Source of the DNA: CAYJFQ01 sp964369955
Lineage (GTDB): Bacteria > Bacillota_I > Bacilli_A > Erysipelotrichales > Erysipelotrichaceae
Assembly: GCA_964369955.1 (NCBI GenBank)
Contig: CAYJFQ010000001.1
Location: forward strand, 124,001-188,000
DNA: 64,000 bases
Direction of reading: 5' to 3'
Shown here piece after piece: positions 18,489 to 26,567 of the stretch. The notes beneath the pieces were generated by a model, which worked only from the letters and a program-made list of their open reading frames with translations, had not been told where the DNA came from and ran no database searches. The position numbers and the translations under genes are program-made. Numbering within the stretch: position 1 is the stretch's first letter; every line of letters begins with the position of its first letter.

Positions 18489-19029
18489 AAATAGTTTTAA
18501 TTTCTACTGCTTTATCCTTAGAAATTTCTTCAATTTTCTTTGAATGTTCATCAGTAGCTTTTTGAACCTTTTCCAACATGTCTTTTTGCATATCTTCAGT
18601 TAATTCATCTGCTTTTTTAATGGCATCATTTACATCTCTTCTAGCATTTCTAACAAGCACTTTTGCTTCCTCGGCAAGCTTACTAACTTCTTTAACTAAT
18701 TCTGCGCGACGTTCACTTGTTAATTGTGGCAATACAAGTCTAATGCTACTACCATCATTATTTACAGGTAGATTTAAATGTGAAGTGTTGATTGCTTTTT
18801 CCATTTCCTTTAGTGATGAAGGGTCGAAAGGTTTAATTAAAAGTTGTGTCCCTTCAACTACACTAATTTGTGCCAATTGATTAAGTGGCGTCATTGTTCC
18901 GTAATAATCAATCATAATATCATCAAGTAAATTAGGATTAGCTCTTCCTGTACGAATATTATTTAATTGATGGTTAAAATGTTCAATAGCTTTGCTCATT
19001 TTTTCTTTTGCTTGATTTAAATATGGCAT
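18487..19029 (-). CDS. frr: ribosome recycling factor
   Basis: This 180-residue protein splits post-termination ribosomes with EF-G. Seen: LNNIRTGRANPNLLDDI (quoted LNNIRTGRANPN), YYGTMTPLNQLAQISV, ERRAELVKEVSKLAEEAKV and VRNARRDVNDAIKK: the full three-helix domain I and beta-rich domain II. Length is normal (about 185). Its SD (AAGGAG) lies inside the last codons of pyrH, giving a tight link. The stop codon falls in the hairpin that follows. Confidence 0.97.
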   Translation of the reverse strand: MPYLNQAKEKMSKAIEHFNHQLNNIRTGRANPNLLDDIMIDYYGTMTPLNQLAQISVVEGTQLLIKPFDPSSLKEMEKAINTSHLNLPVNNDGSSIRLVLPQLTSERRAELVKEVSKLAEEAKVLVRNARRDVNDAIKKADELTEDMQKDMLEKVQKATDEHSKKIEEISKDKAVEIKTI

Positions 19030-19030
19030 G

Positions 19031-19744
19031 TTATTTCTCCTTTGTAACTATAGTACCAATTTTTTCTTGTTTAACTGCTTTTATTATACTATTTTTTTGA
19101 TTAATATCAAAAACTAATAAATTAATATTATTCTCATCGCACATTGAAGCAGCAGTAATATCAAGCACATGTAAGTTTTGATTGATAATATCACGATATG
19201 TTAAATGTTCATATTTAACAGCACTAGAATCGATCTTCGGATCTGCAGTGTAAACGCCATCAACTCCATTTTTAGCCATTAGAATTATTTCAGCATTTAT
19301 TTCAGAAGCTCTTAATGCAGCAGTTGTATCAGTTGAAAAGAAAGGACTCCCAGTACCCGCCCCAAAAATTACAACTCTTCCTTTTTCTAAATGTCTAATT
19401 GCTTTGCGATAAATATAAGGCTCAGCAATTTTATCCATACTTATAGCACTTTGAACCCTTGTAGGAACTTCAAATCTTTCAAGTGTACTTTGAATTGCTA
19501 AAGCATTAATCATTGTAGCTAACATACCCATATAGTCCGCTTGGGTTCTTTCGATTCCGAATTGTTCCGAGAACTTTCCACGAATAAAGTTTCCTCCACC
19601 TACAACAATTGCAATCTGTACATTTTCTTGATAAATACTTTTAATTTGTAAAGCTAAATTCTCTAAAACAGATTTATCAAATCCTCCTGTTTCTTTAGAC
19701 TGCAAAGCTTCACCACTAAGTTTTAATAAGACTCTTTTATACAT
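19031..19744 (-). CDS. pyrH: UMP kinase
   Basis: This 237-residue hexameric amino-acid-kinase-fold enzyme phosphorylates UMP to UDP. Seen: LKLSGEALQ, VVGGGNFIRGK, ERTQADYMGMLATMINALAIQ (quoted ERTQADYMGMLATMINA), GAGTGSPFFSTDTTAALRA and KNGVDGVYTADPK. The start has SD AAGGAG, which lies just after the tsf terminator hairpin. Confidence 0.97.
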   Translation of the reverse strand: MYKRVLLKLSGEALQSKETGGFDKSVLENLALQIKSIYQENVQIAIVVGGGNFIRGKFSEQFGIERTQADYMGMLATMINALAIQSTLERFEVPTRVQSAISMDKIAEPYIYRKAIRHLEKGRVVIFGAGTGSPFFSTDTTAALRASEINAEIILMAKNGVDGVYTADPKIDSSAVKYEHLTYRDIINQNLHVLDITAASMCDENNINLLVFDINQKNSIIKAVKQEKIGTIVTKEK

Positions 19745-19759
19745 ATTTTTGACTCCTTA

Positions 19760-19784
19760 TAAAAAAGACACAAAAAGTGTCTTT
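19760..19784 (-). terminator. hairpin after tsf
   Basis: AAAGACAC, a 5-nt loop and GTGTCTTT (19764-19784) form an 8-bp stem followed on the minus strand by a T-rich tail. It separates tsf from pyrH; some read-through is expected because pyrH has no obvious promoter of its own. Confidence 0.7.
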
Positions 19785-19787
19785 AAA

Positions 19788-20666
19788 TTACATCATTGAA
19801 GCAACTTCAGCAGCGAAATTATCTTCTTTCTTTTCAATTCCTTCACCAACAACGTAGCGAACAAACTTTACACAAGTAGCTCCTTTTTCTTTTAAATATT
19901 GAGCAACTTTTTGATCAGGATTCTTGAAGAAAACTTGATCCATTAAACACATCTCTTGTAATGACTTACTTAAACGTCCTTCAATAATTCCCTCAATTAC
20001 TTTTTCAGGCTTACTAGACATTGTTTCATCATTCTCAATGATTCCTCTTTGAATTTCTCTTTCATGGTTGATGAAATCTTCACCAATTTCTGCACGAGAT
20101 ACAAAGCTTGGATTCATAGAAGCAATTTGCATCGCCATATCTTTAGCAATTTCTTCATTACCATCTTTAACAATTGTAACAACAGATGTTCTACCATCGA
20201 AATGAGTATAAATACCAAAGTTATCAGAGGTATCTTTATTAACGATTTCAAAACGACGTAATGTAATTTTTTCCCCAATAGTAGCAGTAGCTTCTGTAAC
20301 TAATTCTTCCACAGTTTTTCCATTTAAAACTAATGCATTAGCAGCATCTAAATCAGCTGGTTTTTTATCTAAAATTTCATTAGTAACATTGTTTAATAAT
20401 GCTAAGAATTGTTCATTTTTAGCAACGAAATCAGTTTCAGAATTCATTTCAACAATAACAGCAACATCATCATTACAAGCAATTTTTGTTAAACCCTCAG
20501 CTGCCACTCTTCCAGCTTTTTTAGCTGCTTTTGCAATTCCTTTTTCACGTAACCAGTCAACAGCTTTTGCAATATCAGCATCACACTCAGTTAAAGCTTT
20601 CTTGCAATCCATCATCCCAGCACCAGTTTTATCTCTAAGTTCTTTAACTAATGAAGCAGTAATCAT
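19788..20666 (-). CDS. tsf: translation elongation factor Ts
   Basis: This 292-residue factor exchanges GDP for GTP on EF-Tu. Seen: N-terminal UBA-like domain LRDKTGAGMMDCKKALTE, NSETDFVAKNEQF (about 75-87), and the C-terminal dimerisation-like region with LMDQVFFKNPDQKVAQYL. Length is normal. The ATG shares a base with the rpsB stop codon. Confidence 0.97.
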   Translation of the reverse strand: MITASLVKELRDKTGAGMMDCKKALTECDADIAKAVDWLREKGIAKAAKKAGRVAAEGLTKIACNDDVAVIVEMNSETDFVAKNEQFLALLNNVTNEILDKKPADLDAANALVLNGKTVEELVTEATATIGEKITLRRFEIVNKDTSDNFGIYTHFDGRTSVVTIVKDGNEEIAKDMAMQIASMNPSFVSRAEIGEDFINHEREIQRGIIENDETMSSKPEKVIEGIIEGRLSKSLQEMCLMDQVFFKNPDQKVAQYLKEKGATCVKFVRYVVGEGIEKKEDNFAAEVASMM

Positions 20667-21610
20667 TACGCATTTCCTCCATTATTAGTTTTAACTTCAG
20701 TTTTATTATCTCTATTGGCTGGAGCAGCATTACCATCTCTTTTAACGAAACGATTGTCACGAGGACGGTTATTACGTTGTTCGTAACGTTTTTGTTGAGC
20801 AGCACGTCTTTCTTCAGCTTTAGCACGACGTCTTCTTTCGTTTTCTTCAATTTGTTCTTGAACTCTGATGATTACATCTTCCATTGTGATATCAGTTTCC
20901 TCTGATTTGTGAGCGAATACTAACTCACCATCACCTTTTGCTTCACGAATTGCATCAGCCATAATTGTGATTGCAAAATGAACAGATTTCATTCCATCAT
21001 CGTTACATGGAATCATATAATCAATTAAATCTGGATTACAGTTAGTATCAACTAAACCAAAAACTTTGATTCCACATTTTTTAGCTTCCAACACTGCATT
21101 ATGATCCTCAGTTGGATCAACAACAAAGATAGCCTCAGGAAGTTTTTTCATTTCCTTAATACCACCTAAGAAGTTATCTAACTTGCTATACTCTTTACGG
21201 ATTTGAGCGATTTCTTTCTTTGGATAAAGTTCAATTTGCCCACTTTCTTCCATTTGCTCAATTTCGATTAATCTTCTAATTCTTTTTTGAATAGTTTTGA
21301 AGTTTGTTAATAAACCACCTAACCATCTTTGGTTAACATAGAATGCTCCAGACTTTAAAGCCTCTTCCATAACTACTTCTTGAGCAACTTTCTTAGTACC
21401 AACAAATAATACCTTACCACCTTTTTCAGTAATTTCTTTCATTGCATTGTAAGCAACTTCTAAATACTTTTGTGTTTCTGCAAGATTGATGATATATACC
21501 CCATTCTTTGCAGTGTAGATGTATGGTTTCATTTTTGGATTCCACTTTCTTGTGTGGTGACCAAAATGACAACCACACTCCAATAATTTTCTCATTGAAA
21601 CGATTGACAT
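20666..21610 (-). CDS. rpsB: 30S ribosomal protein S2 with extended C-terminus
   Basis: S2 binds 16S rRNA between head and body of the 30S subunit. Seen: LLECGCHFGHHTRKWNPKM, FVGTKKVAQEVV, VNQRWLGGLLTNF and FVVDPTEDHNAVLEAKKCGI (quoted to 20 residues), the full family core to about residue 235. At 314 residues it is about 55-70 longer than usual. The extra tail is Arg/Glu/Gln-rich (about 250-285), then Asn/Asp/Ala-rich, and looks disordered. SD AAAGGTAGG precedes ATG 21610. It is led by a structured leader and a sigma-A promoter. Confidence 0.97.
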   Translation of the reverse strand: MSIVSMRKLLECGCHFGHHTRKWNPKMKPYIYTAKNGVYIINLAETQKYLEVAYNAMKEITEKGGKVLFVGTKKVAQEVVMEEALKSGAFYVNQRWLGGLLTNFKTIQKRIRRLIEIEQMEESGQIELYPKKEIAQIRKEYSKLDNFLGGIKEMKKLPEAIFVVDPTEDHNAVLEAKKCGIKVFGLVDTNCNPDLIDYMIPCNDDGMKSVHFAITIMADAIREAKGDGELVFAHKSEETDITMEDVIIRVQEQIEENERRRRAKAEERRAAQQKRYEQRNNRPRDNRFVKRDGNAAPANRDNKTEVKTNNGGNA

Positions 21611-21722
21611 TTATTTTTCCTACCTTTCCGTTTCTCCTCCACTAGTTCTAACATTAATGACCACTTGGGCACGGAATAATGAATTCCTAGTGTGTGATGT
21701 ACGTTAAATACATTTAACGCCT
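21611..21722 (-). promoter_or_regulatory. structured 5' leader of rpsB (possible S2 autoregulatory leader)
   Basis: The leader of about 110 nt contains hairpin CGTTAAAT-GT-ATTTAACG, a hairpin GGAAT-5 nt-ATTCC, and outer complementary segments CACTAG and CTAGTG that enclose the second hairpin and the GTGCCCAAGTGG stretch. Other rpsB genes carry leaders that bind S2 and repress translation; that this one does so is inference. Confidence 0.5.
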
Positions 21723-21727
21723 AGACT

Positions 21728-21756
21728 ATAGTAGCACACAATAGAGATATATTCAA
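21728..21756 (-). promoter_or_regulatory. sigma-A promoter of rpsB-tsf
   Basis: On the minus strand: -35 TTGAAT, 17-nt spacer, -10 TACTAT. It lies between the recJ stop and the rpsB leader and gives a leader of about 110 nt. Confidence 0.65.
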
Positions 21757-21762
21757 GATAAT

Positions 21763-23394
21763 CTACACAATATCATCTAAGCTACGAATTTCATCTTCAA
21801 TCAATGTTGCTTGTCTATTCCCCTTAAAATCATAATCAAATTTAACAACCATTTTGATCGGTTGTTTTTTTTCAAGTATATCTAAATAATCAAGACTATT
21901 AAAAGCCATTATTTGTATATTTCCAGTATTAATTTTTAAATACTTTTCCTTTAATATTTGATATGAATAATTATTTACAATCAAACCAAATTTAGGATAC
22001 TCAAAACCTTGTCCATAAGGTCTTAAAACATCCCAACTATCTATTAAATTCAAATCAAAATTTTCAGTATTATAAATACAATCTAAATACAAAATATCAT
22101 CAGAAATAAAGCTATCATCAACTAAATCGTTAATGGCATTTTTAAACTCTAGTAACTTAGTTTTTTCAATGCTTATTCCTCCAGCTAAATCATGACCACC
22201 GTAGTTTAATATTAATTGTTTCACTTTGTCTAAATTATCCTTTAAAGGAAAACTAGCGACACTTCTAATCGAGCCTGTATACTTCTCATTATTTTCAAAC
22301 AATACAAATGTTGGTTTGCCGGTTAAAGTTAAAATTCTTCCAGCAATTATTCCAACTATACCTTCAGGAAACTCACCAACAATAACATTTACTTTATCTT
22401 CTGAATTAATTTGAGTAATAGCCTTGGTATAACAACTTGTAGTAAGTTTTTTTCTCTCTTCATTAACCATTTCGATTTGTCGATAATAAGCATTAGCACC
22501 TTCTAAATTATTAGTATTCAAGAAATTGTAAAGAAGATCTAAATTTTCATTTAATCTACCCACTGCATTAAACTTAGGAATCACATAAAATCTTAAGTCG
22601 TCTTCATCAATTCTCTTTTTAAATGTACTTCTAATAACTTTGTATTGAATTAAATTACTAGTATTAATGATCTCTAACCCTTTTTTAATATAGTAACGAT
22701 TTGCTTGATTAACTTCCATCACATCAGCTAAGGTTGCAATTGCTACAAAGCCTAATAATTGTTCAACTTGCTTACCAAATATTGAAACAATTAATTGATA
22801 AATCAAGGCAGCTGTACAATAATTTTTAAATTTACTTTTATCATCATGGCGATAAGGATCTACAACAGCGATAGCATCAGGCAAGAGCTCTGTCGGTTGA
22901 TGATGATCTATCACTATAGTTTCTAACCCCAAACCTTTAGCATATTTAACTTCATCAATAGCAGTTATCCCTAAATCAACTGCAATAATATAATCAACAT
23001 TTATTGAGTTAAGGAAGTCAACACCTTCTTTTTTATATCCATAACCAACTTTAAAACGATTATTATTGTAAATAGTGACTTTATTACCTAACTTCTCCAA
23101 ACAAAATTTTAATAAGTGGCTAGCAAAAACGCCATCACAATCATAATCAGCATAAATCCCAACATGCTTGCCATGATTATTTTTAAGGTAGTTTACAACT
23201 ATATTTCCATCTTGATAGTTTTTAAAATCTATATCGTCAACAGGATTTAAAAAAGATTTAACTTGATTATCAAGGATTAAACCCCTATTACTTAAATAGA
23301 CTAACTGCTCTTTAGGCAAGTTAGTCTTTTTTAATAATATAGTTAACAATGTATTGTCAATACTTTGTCTTTTAAGTAACCATTTTTTTCTCAT
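21763..23394 (-). CDS. recJ: single-stranded-DNA exonuclease RecJ (short form)
   Basis: This 543-residue DHH-family 5'-3' exonuclease acts in recombination and mismatch repair. Seen: motif I GIYADYDCDGVFASHLL, AVDLGI, the DHH motif VIDHHQPTELLPDA (about 166), and DHHA1 motif LNYGGHDLAGGISIEK (about 395), then an OB-type C-terminal part. It is close to E. coli RecJ (577) and much shorter than B. subtilis RecJ (786), which has an additional C-terminal domain. It overlaps the patatin gene by 1 nt. Confidence 0.9.
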   Translation of the reverse strand: MRKKWLLKRQSIDNTLLTILLKKTNLPKEQLVYLSNRGLILDNQVKSFLNPVDDIDFKNYQDGNIVVNYLKNNHGKHVGIYADYDCDGVFASHLLKFCLEKLGNKVTIYNNNRFKVGYGYKKEGVDFLNSINVDYIIAVDLGITAIDEVKYAKGLGLETIVIDHHQPTELLPDAIAVVDPYRHDDKSKFKNYCTAALIYQLIVSIFGKQVEQLLGFVAIATLADVMEVNQANRYYIKKGLEIINTSNLIQYKVIRSTFKKRIDEDDLRFYVIPKFNAVGRLNENLDLLYNFLNTNNLEGANAYYRQIEMVNEERKKLTTSCYTKAITQINSEDKVNVIVGEFPEGIVGIIAGRILTLTGKPTFVLFENNEKYTGSIRSVASFPLKDNLDKVKQLILNYGGHDLAGGISIEKTKLLEFKNAINDLVDDSFISDDILYLDCIYNTENFDLNLIDSWDVLRPYGQGFEYPKFGLIVNNYSYQILKEKYLKINTGNIQIMAFNSLDYLDILEKKQPIKMVVKFDYDFKGNRQATLIEDEIRSLDDIV

Positions 23395-24251
23395 TATTTG
23401 ATACCAAAGAAATCATAAATCTCAGTTTTTTTATTTTCACAATCCATATAACCTTGGTTAAACAAACCGGTTAATTGTTCTTTGGTAGCTGATAATCTTG
23501 ACACATCAAACAAAACAGAAGGTCTCATAAACATTGCTTTCTTTTCTTTAACTAATTTCTCAACTTCATCAATTTCACGATTATAAATATCAACTCTCTC
23601 AAGATTTGTTTTCCTTACCATATTAGGATATTTACGATAAAGAAAAGACAACAATTTTGCGATTAATGCACTATTAGGTTTTCTAACATATGATTCATGC
23701 TTAGTAGTTATGCAAAAAAACTTATCATTCCCTTTTTCAATCGATCTAAAGATTGGCATCATTGAATTAACACCGCCATCAATATAGTTATTATTTCCGA
23801 TTTTAACTTTACGTCCTGCAATAGGGAGAACACAACTTGCATGAAGTCTTTTTAATTCAGTGTCAAAAGTCTGGTTATTAACCCAAACTGTTGAATCTGT
23901 TTCTAATTCATAAATTCCAAATTCCATTTCCATATCTGAATTTCTAACTTTTTGTTCATTGATTGGAACAACATTAACTAATAATTCATTAAACATATGT
24001 TTGTAACCAAGTAGCGACCCTTCTTTGAACAAAGGCTTTAGACCAACATTATTTTCATCGCACATTAACTCTATTCCAATTTTTTCTAGTGCTTCTTTAT
24101 CTCCAGTTGTATAATATACAATTAAAACAGCAGTTGCGCTAATTGCACATCCGTGATCAAATTTAATATTATTCTCTAATAACCATTTTAAACATCCTGC
24201 AGTGTATGCACCACGCATACCACCACCTTCTAATACAAGTCCATATTTCAC
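23394..24251 (-). CDS. patatin-like phospholipase with altered nucleophile elbow
   Basis: This 285-residue protein belongs to the YjjU-like patatin family of lipid acyl hydrolases. Seen: oxyanion-hole motif LEGGGMRGAYTAGCL at the N-terminus and the catalytic Asp in YIDGGVNSMMP (about residue 157). The usual GxSxG elbow reads A-I-S-A-T (about 38-42): the Ser is kept but both glycines are replaced. This could reduce or change activity. It overlaps recJ by 1 nt and follows the cardiolipin synthase gene by 11 nt, so a lipid context is plausible. Confidence 0.85.
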   Translation of the reverse strand: MKYGLVLEGGGMRGAYTAGCLKWLLENNIKFDHGCAISATAVLIVYYTTGDKEALEKIGIELMCDENNVGLKPLFKEGSLLGYKHMFNELLVNVVPINEQKVRNSDMEMEFGIYELETDSTVWVNNQTFDTELKRLHASCVLPIAGRKVKIGNNNYIDGGVNSMMPIFRSIEKGNDKFFCITTKHESYVRKPNSALIAKLLSFLYRKYPNMVRKTNLERVDIYNREIDEVEKLVKEKKAMFMRPSVLFDVSRLSATKEQLTGLFNQGYMDCENKKTEIYDFFGIK

Positions 24252-24262
24252 AATAACCCTCC

Positions 24263-25789
24263 TTACATCAATGGTGCTAATATATTTAATAAAGCACTAA
24301 TGACCTTGCTGACTAAACTTTTTTTATTGATATCATCTAATGTGATTTCTTTACTTACAGATAAAGTTTTATCCATATCTCTCTTTAAATCTTTTAGAAA
24401 TTTCATACCATATGCAAGTATACCACATTCAAAATGTAAATAATATGATCTAAAATCCATATTAATTGTTCCAACAAACCCGACTTTATCGTCAACAGCA
24501 ATTGCTTTATTATGCAAAAAGCCAGGAGTATATTCATATATTTTAACTCCGCCCTCAATTAGTTTGCGATAGTTAGCACGAGTAACTAGCATTACATACC
24601 ACTTATCCGGTACGCCAGGAACAACAATTCTTACATCAACACCACGTTTGGCAGCTAAATTTAATGAGTTTGTCATTTCTTGATCCAAAATTAAATAAGG
24701 TGTATTGATATAGACATACTTCCTTGAATTATTAATCATATTAATGTGTACTGACTCGCCGACCGCTTCACTATCTGTCGGAGAATCACTAAAAGGACAA
24801 ACATAGCCATCTTTAAACTCTTTCTTTTGTTTAACTCGGTATTTTTTAAATTCTTGCGGCTTTTTAAATCCCATATTGAATAATTGCAAAAACATCACTG
24901 TAAGACTATATACCGCTTCACCTTCAAGGCGGACACCACCATCTTTCCAATGACCGTATTTGTTTTTAACATTGATATACTCATCCGCGATATTTACACC
25001 GCCAGTATAACCAACAACACCATCAATAACTAGTATTTTACGATGATCACGATTGTTCATTTGAATTGCTAGCTCAGGTTTTAAGGGGTTAAAAACCACA
25101 GTTCTAATTCCATAACTTTCCAACTTTTTATTATAATTAGCAGGCAAGGTTTGAATACAGCCGGCATCATCATACATAACCCTTACCTCAACACCTTCTT
25201 TAACTTTTTCTTTTAATATATTAAGAATAGGGTTCCACATCTCACCCTCTTCAACTATAAAATACTCAAAGAAAATAAAACTCTTTGCTTTTTGTAAATC
25301 CTTTAACATATCGTTAAAAATATCTTCACCCAATCCATAATATTTTGCGGTTGAATTATTATATGTTGGAAAAATAGCATTTCTCTTTAAATAATCAAAC
25401 TCCATCGCAATACCTGTATCTTGTTTCCTAATTTCGTCAACAACTTTCTCATCAGTTTTAAACAACTTATGAGTATTATTAAAACTTACCAGGGCTTGTT
25501 TTTGTAAATATTTTGGAACCTTTTTATCTCCAAACATCAAATAAGTGATACCACCCATTATTGGTAAAGTCATAATTAAAATAACCCAACTTATTTTGAA
25601 CGAGGGATTTTGACTACCGTTAATCACATAAACAACCATCACTAAACTAAACAATAGTAAAACATTATAAATCAATGGTGAAACAGAAGTAAATACCCCA
25701 ATTAATAAAACATAAAAAATTAGTTGTAACAAAATAAGAACTGCAATAATAAAGATTTTACTAATAAAAAAGTTTAATATTTTATTCAT
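24263..25789 (-). CDS. cls: cardiolipin synthase
   Basis: This 508-residue phospholipase-D-fold enzyme joins two phosphatidylglycerol molecules. Seen: two N-terminal membrane segments (about 10-55), a PLDc_N region (SWVILIMTLPIMGGITYLMFG, quoted SWVILIMTLPIMGGITY), and HKD motif 1 HRKILVIDGVVGYTGGVNIAD (key His/Lys/Asp about 255) and motif 2 HNKAIAVDDKVGFVGTIN (about 434). Length is normal (about 480-510). SD GGGAG lies 6 nt before ATG 25789. Confidence 0.95.
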   Translation of the reverse strand: MNKILNFFISKIFIIAVLILLQLIFYVLLIGVFTSVSPLIYNVLLLFSLVMVVYVINGSQNPSFKISWVILIMTLPIMGGITYLMFGDKKVPKYLQKQALVSFNNTHKLFKTDEKVVDEIRKQDTGIAMEFDYLKRNAIFPTYNNSTAKYYGLGEDIFNDMLKDLQKAKSFIFFEYFIVEEGEMWNPILNILKEKVKEGVEVRVMYDDAGCIQTLPANYNKKLESYGIRTVVFNPLKPELAIQMNNRDHRKILVIDGVVGYTGGVNIADEYINVKNKYGHWKDGGVRLEGEAVYSLTVMFLQLFNMGFKKPQEFKKYRVKQKKEFKDGYVCPFSDSPTDSEAVGESVHINMINNSRKYVYINTPYLILDQEMTNSLNLAAKRGVDVRIVVPGVPDKWYVMLVTRANYRKLIEGGVKIYEYTPGFLHNKAIAVDDKVGFVGTINMDFRSYYLHFECGILAYGMKFLKDLKRDMDKTLSVSKEITLDDINKKSLVSKVISALLNILAPLM

Positions 25790-25799
25790 ATTCTTCTCC

Positions 25800-26567
25800 C
25801 TATTTAATTGTATCTATTATTTCAATATCTAATCCTTCTAAGAGTTTTAACACCTCACTAATCAACATTCCACGATACATATCTTTTGGTCTGTGAGCAT
25901 CAAAACCAAAGATTGCTTTATTTTTATATTTAGAGGCAATCTCCCAAAATTTCCTTAATGGATAATAGGGTTGAATTTTGCCATCAAAATTTCCTTTATT
26001 CTCAAACCCCTTCAAATTAATTTCAAGTGGTAAATCATATTCTTTCGCAGTTTTACAGATATCATTAAAAATTTCTTCACAAGTAGAATTAAATGTTCTT
26101 CTTCCTAATAAAACATATTCAGGATGACATAAGTAACTAAATAATCCGCTTTTAATCGCTTCTATAACTTCATCACGATATCTTCTTAAAGCATCATCAT
26201 TAGCGTAAAATGTATAGTCATAACGATCCCCAATCAAATATCGTTCATGTTGCCCCAAGATTAAATAATCACTTCTTTCTTTTAAATCTTTTAAATGATC
26301 AATTCTATCAAACAACCATTCACATTCAAATCCAACTAAAATTTCAATTTTATCCTTATATTTTTCTTTAAGAAAATTAATAGAATCTATATATTCATAA
26401 CTTTCTTCATTTGTCATTCTGTCTTCAGTTTTAAAACAGTTAGGGACTGGCGCATGATCAGAAAATCCCAAAACTTTGACTCCAGCATCAATAGCTGCTT
26501 CAACAAATTGTTGGTCACTACCATTCGCATGCCAACAACGATATGTATGGGTATGAAAATTATTCAT
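25800..26567 (-). CDS. PHP-domain phosphatase, histidinol-phosphatase (HisK) type
   Basis: This 255-residue PHP-fold metallo-phosphoesterase has metal-binding motifs in order: FHTHTYRCWHA (2-12), GFSDHAPVP (about 35), GFECEWL, GQHERYL, LCHPEYVL and GFDAHRPKDM. The pattern is that of HisJ/HisK phosphatases, but no other histidine genes are here, so the substrate is open. The ATG lies inside the last codons of the U32 gene (8-nt overlap). Confidence 0.85.
   Translation of the reverse strand: MNNFHTHTYRCWHANGSDQQFVEAAIDAGVKVLGFSDHAPVPNCFKTEDRMTNEESYEYIDSINFLKEKYKDKIEILVGFECEWLFDRIDHLKDLKERSDYLILGQHERYLIGDRYDYTFYANDDALRRYRDEVIEAIKSGLFSYLCHPEYVLLGRRTFNSTCEEIFNDICKTAKEYDLPLEINLKGFENKGNFDGKIQPYYPLRKFWEIASKYKNKAIFGFDAHRPKDMYRGMLISEVLKLLEGLDIEIIDTIK

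Noticed and set aside
20644..20850. Minus-strand 68-codon frame overlapping the end of rpsB
   Set aside because: It is an alternative frame of the S2 tail codons; low complexity and no SD.
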